This document shows positions 17,651-26,696 of a stretch of 56,352 nt of DNA, piece after piece. The translations under genes and the position numbers were made by a program. The notes under the pieces were generated by a model. The model was not told the origin of the DNA. It did not search any database and saw nothing but the letters and a program-made list of their open reading frames with translations. Within the stretch, counting starts at the first letter, position 1. The number at the start of each line of letters is the position of its first letter. The stretch is from an uncultured Verrucomicrobiota bacterium. Lineage in GTDB: Bacteria > Verrucomicrobiota > Verrucomicrobiia > Limisphaerales > UBA9464. Where the stretch lies: NCBI GenBank assembly GCA_903939515.1, contig CAJAHH010000096.1:1-56352 (forward strand), given 5' to 3'.

Positions 17651-19513
17651 ATGCGATCGAGCTCGGCATTCGACAAACTTTTGGAGCGGTTGGTAGGAGG
17701 CCTGCTGCTTTTCTCGGTGGCGTGGCTCACCTTTTGGTTTGCCGGGGTGAATCCCCGGGAATCCGGTGTCGGCTTTGCGGCCATTGGCATGGCCTGGATC
17801 GTCTGGACCCTTCGGATGTGGGTCGAACCCACCCATCGCTTCCTGATGCCGCCGGTCACCTGGGCGGTGGCCATCTTCTTCGGCTATGCCGCCTGGAAAT
17901 GCCATTCTGCCAGCGTGCCTTATTGGGCGCTCCAAGAAGTGTTCCTGATCGGAGTCTGTGCCGTGGCCTTCTTCACCAGCCTGCACAACCTCCATCGTCA
18001 GGAAACTTCGGGGTGGGTAGTGAACGGTTTTCTGCTCATCGGACTCCTTTCCTCGGCCTACGCCATCGTTCAGTTCACCCAAAATTCGCAGAGAGTTCTC
18101 TGGGAGACTCAACCCTTGGTTTACTACAAACGGTACGGTGCCACCTTCGTCAACCCGAACCACCTCGCCGCGTTCCTGCTCATGCTCATGCCGCTGGCTC
18201 TTTCCCACGCTTTCTTAGGTCGGGGGGGCGTCGTGCCGCGAATCCTCGCTGGGTATGCAGCCCTGGTAATGCTCGGAGGTATTGCGGTAACCATGTCCCG
18301 GGGTGGCTGGCTCGGAGCCACTGCCGCCATTGCCGTCTTCTCGCTCTGGCTACTCCGCCGTCCCCAGTATCGGATCCCAATGGCAGCTCTCATGGCGGTG
18401 CTCTGCATCGGTTCGGTCACCTTTCTTGCTCAGTCCGAAAAAGCCCGCGCCCGGATCGATGCGCTGACGGCCTCCGGCAAAAAGGACAGCGGACTCTTCC
18501 GTGCCTGGATTTGGAAACCCGCCGCGCAAATGTGGTCAGACCATCGCTGGCAAGGAGTTGGCCCTGGGCAATTCGATACTCGCTTCCCTGCTTACCGGAC
18601 ACCCACCACGCCTCTGAGTCCCCAGCATGTCCACAATGAATACCTCGAGCTGCTGGTCGAGTACGGCGTTGCAGGTGCCGGCATCGTTGGTTTGGGTCTC
18701 GCCGCTTTCGGATACGGCCTCTACTGCACCTCACGGCATGTCGAACGGGGTTCCTCCGACTTGGGGGTCAAGCAAAGCAACCGCACTGCGTTCTTCGCCG
18801 GGAGCGTGGCCGGCCTGAGCGGATTGGGAGTGCATTGCATCTTCGACTTCAACCTGCATATCCCAGCCATCGCAGTGACGGCTTCGGTGATTGCCGGAAT
18901 CCTCGTTTCCAACACCCGATTTGCCACCGAACGGTTCTGGGTCAAGTCCTACCTCCCCCTGCGACTGGCGGCCACGGCCGTCATGGGCGGCCTGCTTTTT
19001 TGGATGATTCCGCTGGGAGTCAGCGCCGCCCGCGAAGACCTCCACCTCAAGCGCGCTGAGCGTCAACCTAGCGTCGATGAGCGTTTTTTCGAAGAATTGG
19101 CCCTGGCAGCAACCTTGGCACCCGGCAATCCCATGACGCCGTATTGGTACGGCGAGGAAAAACGTCGCCTCAGTTGGCAAGGTTTGCCCGGTTGGGAGAA
19201 ACAGGCCCAAGAAGCGCTTCGCTGGTTGGAGGCTTCGGCCCGATTGGATCCGTACAACGCCCGGACCCGGGTGGCCATCGGACTGTGTCACCAATGGCTG
19301 GGTGATCTCAAATCAGCCTCAGACTCCTTCGAATCGGCACTCCGAATCGGTCCCAATGATGTCCATGTGCTCAACGCCCTGAGTTGGAACCTCATTGTCC
19401 GAGGGGATGCCGACCGGGCCCGATCTCTGGTCGAACAGTCGTTGGCTCTGAATCCCTGGGACAATTGGGAAGCGCGCTCCTATGCCCAGCGCCTCAAGTC
19501 AGCGACCCCCTAA
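17651..19513 (+). CDS. O-antigen ligase/polymerase-like membrane protein with C-terminal TPRs
   Basis: The 620-residue protein has about 11 membrane segments over residues 15-470 and features of the Wzy/WaaL group: the GATFVNPNHLAAFLLMLMPLAL stretch, TMSRGGWLG, and the conserved periplasmic-loop motif HNEYLELLVEYG (about 327). Residues 480-620 are soluble and form two or three tetratricopeptide repeats (AIGLCHQWLGDLKSASDSFE, LNALSWNLIVRGDADRARSL). Such proteins polymerise or ligate surface polysaccharide or modify envelope proteins; which one applies here is not clear. It stands alone among metabolic genes, without glycosyltransferases. ATG 17651 is the start. Confidence 0.82.
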   Translation: MRSSSAFDKLLERLVGGLLLFSVAWLTFWFAGVNPRESGVGFAAIGMAWIVWTLRMWVEPTHRFLMPPVTWAVAIFFGYAAWKCHSASVPYWALQEVFLIGVCAVAFFTSLHNLHRQETSGWVVNGFLLIGLLSSAYAIVQFTQNSQRVLWETQPLVYYKRYGATFVNPNHLAAFLLMLMPLALSHAFLGRGGVVPRILAGYAALVMLGGIAVTMSRGGWLGATAAIAVFSLWLLRRPQYRIPMAALMAVLCIGSVTFLAQSEKARARIDALTASGKKDSGLFRAWIWKPAAQMWSDHRWQGVGPGQFDTRFPAYRTPTTPLSPQHVHNEYLELLVEYGVAGAGIVGLGLAAFGYGLYCTSRHVERGSSDLGVKQSNRTAFFAGSVAGLSGLGVHCIFDFNLHIPAIAVTASVIAGILVSNTRFATERFWVKSYLPLRLAATAVMGGLLFWMIPLGVSAAREDLHLKRAERQPSVDERFFEELALAATLAPGNPMTPYWYGEEKRRLSWQGLPGWEKQAQEALRWLEASARLDPYNARTRVAIGLCHQWLGDLKSASDSFESALRIGPNDVHVLNALSWNLIVRGDADRARSLVEQSLALNPWDNWEARSYAQRLKSATP

Positions 19514-19587
19514 CTCATCACCAATACCACCCGAGCATTCCTGATTTCCGTATTGGCATCAGGGCAGCGACAAAACACGCTTCGGCA

Positions 19588-19887
19588 ATGAGTTCGGCCG
19601 CCAAGACTGGCGAAAAAAACACCCTCTATCGCGACATCACGGTCCAGAACCGGCAGGGAATCCATGCCCGTCCGTCGGCTTCCTTCGTGAAACTGGCAAG
19701 CCAGTTCACCTGCGAGGTGTTCATTGAGAAGGACGGTGAGACGATTAACGGCAAGAGTATCATGGGCCTGCTCATGCTGGCCGCCGGACCCGGAAGCAAG
19801 CTGCGGATCGTCTGCACCGGGACCGACTGCGAAACCGCACTGACCCAACTGTGTGCACTGGTCGATGCTAAGTTCGGAGAGGACTGA
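19588..19887 (+). CDS. HPr family phosphocarrier protein
   Basis: The 99-residue protein carries NRQGIHARPSASFV with the phosphorylatable His26 and NGKSIMGLLMLAA with Ser57 at the place of the regulatory Ser46 of Gram-positive HPr. It accepts phosphate from enzyme I and passes it to sugar permeases or, in organisms without them, to regulators. ATG 19588 (MSSAAKTG) is chosen; an upstream in-frame start at 19384 lies inside the previous gene and reads as nonsense. No enzyme I or PTS permease is in the window, so a regulatory (NPr-like) role is equally possible. The conserved Ser suggests an HPr kinase elsewhere. Confidence 0.92.
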   Translation: MSSAAKTGEKNTLYRDITVQNRQGIHARPSASFVKLASQFTCEVFIEKDGETINGKSIMGLLMLAAGPGSKLRIVCTGTDCETALTQLCALVDAKFGED

Positions 19888-19926
19888 AGCGTTCTCCTGG
19901 AAACTCTAACTCCCCAGCCTTCACCC

Positions 19927-20208
19927 ATGTCCGACTTCAAGATCCAGTATGTCGCCAATCTGGCCCGTTTGGCACTCACTCCCGATGAGGAAGAACGCCT
20001 GAGCGGCCAGCTGAACAACATCTTGGGCTACATTGAGAAGCTCAAGGAAGTGGATGTCTCCCAAGTGGAACCCACGGCTCATGCATTTCCGCTGGTCAAT
20101 GTGATGCGGCCGGATGTCGTGACGGGCTCGCTGCCTCATGACGAAGCTCTGCGCAATGCCCCCTCCAAGGCGGGCGGTTTGTTCGTTGTCCCCAAGGTGG
20201 TCGAATAG
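19927..20208 (+). CDS. gatC: aspartyl/glutamyl-tRNA amidotransferase subunit C
   Basis: GatC is the small stabilising subunit of the GatCAB complex, which converts Glu-tRNA(Gln) and Asp-tRNA(Asn) to the amidated forms. The 93 residues show the family pattern: VANLARLALTPDEEERLSGQ, LNNILGYIEKLKEVDVSQVE, then PTAHAFPLVNVMRPD and a C-terminal NAPSKAGGLFVVPKVVE. It lies 39 bases after the HPr gene. gatA and gatB are not next to it, as is common outside the compact operons. ATG 19927 has no Shine-Dalgarno sequence. Confidence 0.95.
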   Translation: MSDFKIQYVANLARLALTPDEEERLSGQLNNILGYIEKLKEVDVSQVEPTAHAFPLVNVMRPDVVTGSLPHDEALRNAPSKAGGLFVVPKVVE

Positions 20209-20347
20209 TGGGGTTTCAGGTCCGTGGTAGCCAAGGTCCGTGGCAGCCATTTGCTGGCGACGACTGGATGAGCCGACCCCGAAACCGAATTGGCACCGAC
20301 GACTTCAGTTTCCTTGCCTCGCAGCCCGGGTCCTTCCATCGTCGCTC

Positions 20348-21931
20348 ATGGCAGACGCGAGCGCAGCCCACGAGGTCGATTCAGAGTTCTACCAACCGGC
20401 CTCCCGGTTCTTCCCATCCCACGGCAGTACGGCCCTCACCTACGACGACGTCACGCTGGCTACCCTCTACACAGAGATTCTCCCCAAGGAGAGCCAGATA
20501 GACACCCGACTGGCCGAGGGGCTTCACCTCAACATCCCGCTGGTGTCCGCCGACATGGACACCGTCACCGAGGCACGTATGGCCATAGCCATGGCGCTGA
20601 ACGGTGGTCTCGGGCTCATCCACTACAACATGCCCGAGAAAGAACAACTCTCGGAAGTGTCGCGCGTGAAGAACCATGTTCATGGCCTTATCCAGGACCC
20701 CATCCGCGTCCACCCCGAGCAGTACATCGGCGATGTCCTCGAACTCATCGAGAAGAAGCGCTTCAGCTTCAGCACTTTCCCTGTGGTCGATGCCATCGGA
20801 ACACTGCTGGGCCTTCTCCCGGGGCATGTGGTCAAGCCACGCTACGCCCACCGCAAGGTCTCCGAAGCCCTCACGCCGCGGGCCCAAGTCCGCACCATCT
20901 CTGAGCGCGAACTGGGATCAGATCCCATCGCCCGCGCCGACCGCTTCTTCACCGAGAACTTGGGCATTCACAAGCTGCTGGTGGTGGACGATCAAGATCG
21001 ACTCCAAGGGCTGTTCACTCTCAGCGACATCGAGCGTATTACCCAGGAAACCGGTGCGGCCTTGAAGCCGGCCCGCGACTCGACATTCCGACTTCTCTGC
21101 GGTGCGGCCATTTCTACGGTCCGTCACAAGGATGGCAGCATCGACCGTGACCGGGTCATCGGACATGTCGGTGCGCTCATCGACCGCGGTGTGGACTGCG
21201 TGGCCGTCTCCACGGCACACGGGCACAGCCGAGGGGTCGGCGAGGTGGTGAAGATGGTTCGCGACGCGTTCGGCCGCTTGCCCATCATCGCCGGCAACGT
21301 CACCAGCGCAGCGGGTGTCGAATTCCTGGCCTCCAACGGAGCCAACGTCATCAAGGTGGGTCAGGGGCCGGGATCCATTTGCACTACACGGGTCGTGGCC
21401 GGGGTCGGAATCCCTCAGCTCACGGCCCTGTACGTTACCTCCCGGGCCGCCGCCACCTGCGGCGTGACCTTATTGGCCGACGGCGGAATCACTAAGTCTG
21501 GCGACGTCGTCAAGGCACTGACCCTGGCCCACGGGGTCGTCTGCGGCGGAATGTTTGCTGGATGCCCGGAGGCACCCGGACAAATTGTTGAGATCAACGG
21601 AAAGCTCTACAAGCAGTACCGCGGTATGGGCAGCCATGCGGCCATGAAGGCCGGGTCCGCGGCCCGCTACGGTCATACTACCGACACCACTCGCAAGGCT
21701 GCGGCAGAGGGGATCGAAGCACTCAAGGAAGTCGCCGCTTCGCTGGATTCTGTCGTCGGTCAACTCATCGGGGGCATCCAGTCCGGCATGGGCTATTTAG
21801 GGGCGATTAACCTTGCCAGCCTCAGAGATCGGGCGCGGTACATTCAAGTCAGCCCGGCCGGCCAGAAAGAGGCCTCACCGCATGACGTCATTGAGGTCAA
21901 AACCTCCAGTGGCTCCGGCGACAAGGCCTGA
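20348..21931 (+). CDS. guaB: inosine-5'-monophosphate dehydrogenase
   Basis: GuaB oxidises IMP to XMP with NAD, the committed step to guanine nucleotides. The 527-residue protein begins with the [15 protein letters not shown] strand, has two CBS domains (about residues 125-250: [19 protein letters not shown] and [20 protein letters not shown]), the catalytic Cys in GPGSICTTR (about 344), and the flap Arg-Tyr in GSAARYGHT. The segment that usually reads EGIEGRVPYKG is [13 protein letters not shown] here, a clear departure. SGMGYLGA near the end is IMPDH-like rather than GMP-reductase-like. ATG 20348 ([10 protein letters not shown]) is chosen over 20240. The stop is 2 bases before the next gene. 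Confidence 0.92.
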   Translation: MADASAAHEVDSEFYQPASRFFPSHGSTALTYDDVTLATLYTEILPKESQIDTRLAEGLHLNIPLVSADMDTVTEARMAIAMALNGGLGLIHYNMPEKEQLSEVSRVKNHVHGLIQDPIRVHPEQYIGDVLELIEKKRFSFSTFPVVDAIGTLLGLLPGHVVKPRYAHRKVSEALTPRAQVRTISERELGSDPIARADRFFTENLGIHKLLVVDDQDRLQGLFTLSDIERITQETGAALKPARDSTFRLLCGAAISTVRHKDGSIDRDRVIGHVGALIDRGVDCVAVSTAHGHSRGVGEVVKMVRDAFGRLPIIAGNVTSAAGVEFLASNGANVIKVGQGPGSICTTRVVAGVGIPQLTALYVTSRAAATCGVTLLADGGITKSGDVVKALTLAHGVVCGGMFAGCPEAPGQIVEINGKLYKQYRGMGSHAAMKAGSAARYGHTTDTTRKAAAEGIEALKEVAASLDSVVGQLIGGIQSGMGYLGAINLASLRDRARYIQVSPAGQKEASPHDVIEVKTSSGSGDKA

Positions 21932-21933
21932 GC

Positions 21934-24252
21934 ATGATCGTTCTTCCCACCCCTGCCGGCATCTACGGCCAAATCGAGGCGCTGGCTCCGGACGTCTTCC
22001 GACTCCGTCTCGGACGCATCGAAGCCCCTGATCCACCGGAGTCGGCAGCACTCATCGAGCCGAACTGGGAGATCCCAGAAACAGCCGCCCAGCGCAGGGG
22101 CAGCCGATCGTGTCTGGCGACCGAATGCGGCGTGTTTTCATGGGATCGCCGTGGGGCATGGCAATTGAGTGATGCCCAGGGGTTCGAAGTTTTCTCATCG
22201 AGTATTGGTGCCACAGGGTTTTCTGCCGATGGAGCCCCAGAACTGACTCTGAACCTCATCGAGCACGAGTCGCTCTTCGGTCTTGGAGAGGTCACGGGCA
22301 CCCTCGATCGCCGCGGCACCGTGCGCGAATTCTGGAACATTGATGTCCTGGGCCATGCTCCAGCGATCCACCCGGCCCTGCCCTCGTTGTATGTCTCCAT
22401 TCCCTTCGCTCTGTCACTGCGGCATGGGCGTGTGGCCGGTCTATTTTGGGACAATTCCAGCCGCCAGCAGTGGGATCTCGGATCCTCCCATCCAGACAAA
22501 TGGCGATTGCGGGCCGATTCTGGAGACATCGATCTTCATCTCTTTTTAGGTCCCACCGTAGAGGCAGTTCTCCAACGCTATTCACAACGGACGGGCACCA
22601 TACCCCTGCCCCCAGAATGGGCCCTGGGTTATCACCAGTCTCGCTACAGCTACGAGACCCAAGCGCGAGTCGAGGCCGTGGCTCGAGAGTTCCGGCGCCG
22701 GGATTTGCCCTGTGATGCCCTCTACCTCGACATCCACCACATGGACGCCTACCGCGTGTTCACCGTGGGGCCAGGGTTCCCCCAGTTGGCCTCGATGACC
22801 CGGAAGCTCCGCCGTCAAGGCATTCGCACCGTGGCCATCACCGATCCGGCGGTGAAAGACGATCCCGACTTTCCAGTCTTCCAACGCGGAATGCAGCGAG
22901 AGGCCTTTGTACGAGAGGCCGACGGGAAAACAGACTATCAGGGCGAAGTGTGGCCGGGCATCGCTCGGTTTCCAGACTTTCTAAATCCCGAAGTCCGGAC
23001 CTGGTGGGGAGACGAGCAACGCTCGCTACTCGATCAAGGTATCGCGGGTATTTGGAATGACATGAACGAGCCGGCCAACTTTGCCCGGCCTGACAAGACC
23101 CTGCCCCCCGATGCGCTGCACCGCACAGAGTCGGGGCCGCAACCCCATGCTGCCGTCCACAATCTTTACGGGCAGGCCATGGCACAGGCTTCCCGTGAAG
23201 GTCTCCTGAGCCATCGGCCCGATGAGCGTCCCTTCGTGGTCACCCGAGCGGGTTATGCGGGAATCCAGCGGCACGCCATCGTCTGGACCGGAGACACCTC
23301 TTCCCACTGGGATCACCTTCGCGACGCGGTGCCCATGCTCCTGAACCTTTCGCTCAGCGGAGTCCCGTTCTGTGGCGGCGATGTCGGAGGGTTTCTGGGC
23401 AACGCCACGCCGGAACTGTTTGTTCGTTGGCTTCAATTCGCTGCCTTCACGCCCTTTTTTCGCAACCACAGCAACCTGGGGACCCGAGACCAAGAACCCT
23501 GGGCCTTCGGTCCGGAAGTGGAAACCATCGCCCGGGAGACGCTTCGCCTCCGCTATCAATTCCTTCCCCTGCTTTACTGCCTGAGTCAGCAAGCGGCCAG
23601 CGAGGGCGAGCCCTTGATTCGCCCCCTGCTCTACCATTACACCAACGATCCGGTGGCCGTGGCCTGCAACTCCCAGTTCCTGCTCGGGAGAGATCTCCTA
23701 ATTGCTCCAGTACTGGAACCCGGGTGCCCAGCCCGCAGCGTCTATTTGCCCAACGATGTCTGGTATGACTTTGGGACGGGTGAACGGCATGTGGGCGGCA
23801 AGTCCATTCTCGCGGAAACACCGCTGGATCGAATTCCAGTCTATGTCCGCGCTGGCGGAATCCTGCCTCTGGCACCCGCCCGCAACTCCACACAGGAACC
23901 TCCAAGCGAAACAGTCACGCTGCATGTTTGGCCAGGCCCAGAAGGGGCTTTGCACTGGTACGAAGACGACGGAATTACGCTCCAGCACGAGTCGGGACTT
24001 TTCCACCAACGGCTAATCACCCTTCGCCGACAAGGTAAGACCACGCACCTGCACTTCGGACCGGCCGAGGGAACGTTCGCGAGCCGTATCCGAAACTGGA
24101 AAATCGTCGTTTGGGACACGTCTCCAAAAGCTCGAATCCGGATCGACGGTGCCCTGCGCAAGTCCCCGAGTTCTCCGGAAGCTGAACTCCTGGTGATAGA
24201 CTTGCCCAACCGAGACTCCGCGATCGACCTCTCCATCGTGGGCGGAGCCTGA
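21934..24252 (+). CDS. GH31 family alpha-glucosidase
   Basis: The 772-residue protein is a glycoside hydrolase family 31 enzyme. It has a beta-sandwich N-terminus (HESLFGLGEVTGTLDRRG), a TIM barrel with GYHQSRYSYETQ, LDIHHMDAYRVFT, the nucleophile Asp in GIWNDMNEPANF (about 375), the acid/base Asp in VWTGDTSSHWDHL (about 453) and GGDVGGFLG, then C-terminal beta domains. Family members cleave terminal alpha-glucosides and, in some cases, xylosides. No signal peptide is visible, so it probably works in the cytoplasm on imported maltodextrins. It starts 2 bases after guaB ends, so the two are almost certainly one transcript, an odd pairing. Confidence 0.92.
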   Translation: MIVLPTPAGIYGQIEALAPDVFRLRLGRIEAPDPPESAALIEPNWEIPETAAQRRGSRSCLATECGVFSWDRRGAWQLSDAQGFEVFSSSIGATGFSADGAPELTLNLIEHESLFGLGEVTGTLDRRGTVREFWNIDVLGHAPAIHPALPSLYVSIPFALSLRHGRVAGLFWDNSSRQQWDLGSSHPDKWRLRADSGDIDLHLFLGPTVEAVLQRYSQRTGTIPLPPEWALGYHQSRYSYETQARVEAVAREFRRRDLPCDALYLDIHHMDAYRVFTVGPGFPQLASMTRKLRRQGIRTVAITDPAVKDDPDFPVFQRGMQREAFVREADGKTDYQGEVWPGIARFPDFLNPEVRTWWGDEQRSLLDQGIAGIWNDMNEPANFARPDKTLPPDALHRTESGPQPHAAVHNLYGQAMAQASREGLLSHRPDERPFVVTRAGYAGIQRHAIVWTGDTSSHWDHLRDAVPMLLNLSLSGVPFCGGDVGGFLGNATPELFVRWLQFAAFTPFFRNHSNLGTRDQEPWAFGPEVETIARETLRLRYQFLPLLYCLSQQAASEGEPLIRPLLYHYTNDPVAVACNSQFLLGRDLLIAPVLEPGCPARSVYLPNDVWYDFGTGERHVGGKSILAETPLDRIPVYVRAGGILPLAPARNSTQEPPSETVTLHVWPGPEGALHWYEDDGITLQHESGLFHQRLITLRRQGKTTHLHFGPAEGTFASRIRNWKIVVWDTSPKARIRIDGALRKSPSSPEAELLVIDLPNRDSAIDLSIVGGA

Positions 24253-24360
24253 AGACGCGGCTCTACTCAGTTTTAGCCGCTCACTTCGCTCTGGCCGCAC
24301 TCTTGGTCCTCCCCCCTCTGGCCTTGCGGTGAACGCCCCGGCTGAGGAAGGCTGGCGTCC

Positions 24361-25662
24361 ATGATTTCCCGGAGTCTTTGTCTGCGCATCTGGACCGGAT
24401 GGCTGGGTTGTTTCTGCCTGGGAGCCTGGGCGGCCCAAATTCCCCGGACCGTACCCATCAACGACCTAGAAGAATCCGTACCCCCGTACTCGCTTCCTGA
24501 AGTATTGACCCTGCGAAATGGGCAGCGGGTGAGCTCCGCTCAGCAATGGCCTCGACGACGGGCCGAACTGGTCCACCTGTTTGAGGATCACGTGTACGGA
24601 CGGATCCCGTCGGGTCTACCTCGACAACCAGGATGGGTGGTGGAAACACGCAGAGATGCCTTTGGCGGAAAGGCGATCCGGCAACGCATTCAGATCCCTC
24701 TCACCCGTGGGCCGCACCCGATCCTCCTCGATCTTCTCGTGTATCGGCCGTCTCAAGCCACGAAGCCGGTGCCTGTTTTCCTGGGACTCAATTTCGACGG
24801 AAACCACACGGTCACCCCTGAAACCGATGTGCCGCTAGCCCGGGGGTGGGTCGCCAATCGTCCGCGCAGCGGTGTCACTAACCACGTTGCAAATGAGGCA
24901 AGCCGAGGCACCGACGCGGAGGCCTGGCCCATCGCTCGGATTTTGGAACGGGGTTACGGACTGGCCACGGCCTATTATGGGGACGCCGAAGCCGATTTCG
25001 ACGGCGGTTGGAAACAGGGACTCCGAGGTGCGGTGGCGCCTCAAGGAGCTGACCACCACTTTGAACCAAGCGACTGGGGATCCATTGCCGCCTGGTCGTG
25101 GGCACTGTCCCGGGCCCTCGACCAATTAAGCCTGGATCCCGCCATCGATGGCCAGAAGGTGGCTCTGCTCGGGCACTCGCGCCTCGGCAAGACAGCTCTG
25201 TGGGCAGGCGCTCGCGATTCTCGCTTCGCTATGGTCATTGCCAACGAATCCGGCGAAGGCGGGGCGGCACTGGCCCGACGCTTTTTCGGAGAGACCACCC
25301 TGCGCATCAACACAAGTTTCCCGCACTGGTTCAACGGACGCTTCAAAGACTACAACCACCGCATCGCCGACCTACCGGTCGATCAGCATGAACTGGTGGC
25401 ACTCATCGCTCCCAGACCTGTCTACATCGCCAGTGCAGAGCAAGATCGCTGGGCCGATCCCAAGGGCGAGTATCTGAGTGGATGGCATGCCAGCGAAGTG
25501 TATCAACTTCTCGGTAAGGAGGGACTCCCCGGCCCAGACCTCCCAGCCGTGAACCGCTCCGTGGGCGAGTCGGTCGGCTACCATATTCGATCGGGCCCTC
25601 ACGCATTGACGGCGGTAGATTGGGAATTCTATTTGAAGTACGCCGATCGACTCCTCCGCTAG
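24361..25662 (+). CDS. secreted CE15-like glucuronoyl esterase
   Basis: The 433-residue protein has a signal peptide (about 25 residues, ending LGAWA-AQ) and an alpha/beta-hydrolase fold. Residues around GHSRLGKTALWAGA place the nucleophile Ser at about 273. The surrounding DWGSIAAWSWALSRALD, NESGEGGAALARR and the His in SGPHALT (about 413) match bacterial carbohydrate esterase family 15. These enzymes cut ester bonds between 4-O-methyl-glucuronic acid of xylan and lignin alcohols. A GAGGAAGG at 24339-24346 precedes ATG 24361, one of the few plausible Shine-Dalgarno sequences here. Other acetylxylan-esterase-like activities cannot be excluded. Confidence 0.85.
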   Translation: MISRSLCLRIWTGWLGCFCLGAWAAQIPRTVPINDLEESVPPYSLPEVLTLRNGQRVSSAQQWPRRRAELVHLFEDHVYGRIPSGLPRQPGWVVETRRDAFGGKAIRQRIQIPLTRGPHPILLDLLVYRPSQATKPVPVFLGLNFDGNHTVTPETDVPLARGWVANRPRSGVTNHVANEASRGTDAEAWPIARILERGYGLATAYYGDAEADFDGGWKQGLRGAVAPQGADHHFEPSDWGSIAAWSWALSRALDQLSLDPAIDGQKVALLGHSRLGKTALWAGARDSRFAMVIANESGEGGAALARRFFGETTLRINTSFPHWFNGRFKDYNHRIADLPVDQHELVALIAPRPVYIASAEQDRWADPKGEYLSGWHASEVYQLLGKEGLPGPDLPAVNRSVGESVGYHIRSGPHALTAVDWEFYLKYADRLLR

Positions 25663-25708
25663 TCGCCCCGCTCTCCTGTCACAACCCACAGCCCCACCGC
25701 TTCACTCC

Positions 25709-26515
25709 ATGTCGACACTGCATCTTCTCCGTTCTCTGACCGTGCTCTGCTGCCTGAGCGGAATGACTCTCGCCCAAGATTGGGCCAAGCCCCGCCTTGA
25801 AAAATCTCCCCGCCACCTCGAATGGGTCACCGTTCGCCACGGGAACCGCGAGGTGCGCTGCTGGGTGGCCTATCCGGAAGTCAAAGAGAAGGCCACCGCC
25901 GTGGTGATCATCCACGAAATCTTCGGGCTCACCGACTGGGTCCGGGGCGTGGCCGATCAATTGGCCGAGGCTGGTTACATAGTTATCGCTCCGGATCTGC
26001 TTTCCGGAACGGGTCCCAATGGGGGCGGCACTGAATCGCTTGGCGGGCCCGATGGTGCCCGTTCCAAGATCGGATCACTGCCTCCAGACCAGGTGACCGC
26101 CGACCTGAAGGCTGCCAGCGACTACGTCCAGAAACTCCCCGCCTGCAATGGCAAGGTGGCCGTCGGCGGCTTCTGCTGGGGTGGCACTCAAACCTTTCGG
26201 TTCGTGAGCCAGCACGCCGGAGTGAAGGCCGGCTTCGTATTCTATGGCTCGGGCACCGAAGACGAGCGCGAATTGGCCAAGATCCAAGCCCCTGTTTACG
26301 GTTTTTACGGCGGAAACGATGCACGGGTTAATGCCACCGTGCCGAAGTCAGAGACGCTCATGAAAAAGGTGGGCAAGGTCTATGAACCGGTCATCTATGA
26401 CGGCGCGGGCCATGGCTTCATGCGCGCGGGTGAAGACCCCGCGGGAAGCCCTGAGAACAAGAAAGCCCGGGAAACCGCTTGGCAGCGCCTCAAGCAACTC
26501 CTCAAGGGGCTGTAA
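25709..26515 (+). CDS. secreted dienelactone hydrolase family protein
   Basis: The 268-residue protein begins with a signal peptide (LLRSLTVLCCLSGMTLAQ) and then an alpha/beta-hydrolase of the dienelactone hydrolase family: AVVIIHEIFGLTDWVRGVAD, the nucleophile Cys in GGFCWGGTQTF (about 155), an Asp in YGGNDARV and the His in GAGHGFMRAGED (about 233). Members hydrolyse dienelactones or other small esters; the exported form suggests an envelope or extracellular ester. It follows the CE15 gene by 46 bases on the same strand, which hints at a shared role in plant-polymer breakdown. Confidence 0.88.
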   Translation: MSTLHLLRSLTVLCCLSGMTLAQDWAKPRLEKSPRHLEWVTVRHGNREVRCWVAYPEVKEKATAVVIIHEIFGLTDWVRGVADQLAEAGYIVIAPDLLSGTGPNGGGTESLGGPDGARSKIGSLPPDQVTADLKAASDYVQKLPACNGKVAVGGFCWGGTQTFRFVSQHAGVKAGFVFYGSGTEDERELAKIQAPVYGFYGGNDARVNATVPKSETLMKKVGKVYEPVIYDGAGHGFMRAGEDPAGSPENKKARETAWQRLKQLLKGL

Positions 26516-26696
26516 GCCCGGCTCCAGAGCCTCTTCCGAACGCGATTCGTGCGCCCGTTTTCCGGCTAAAACCAGCCGCCGGAGGCAGGAGCAACTTAAC
26601 CCTCAGAAGCAAGCACCGAGCGGCAGAAGTTATTCCCCGCCGGATGCGCACAATCTTTCCTTCCGCCCGGAGCCTCCCGGACTCTCAATCCATCCC

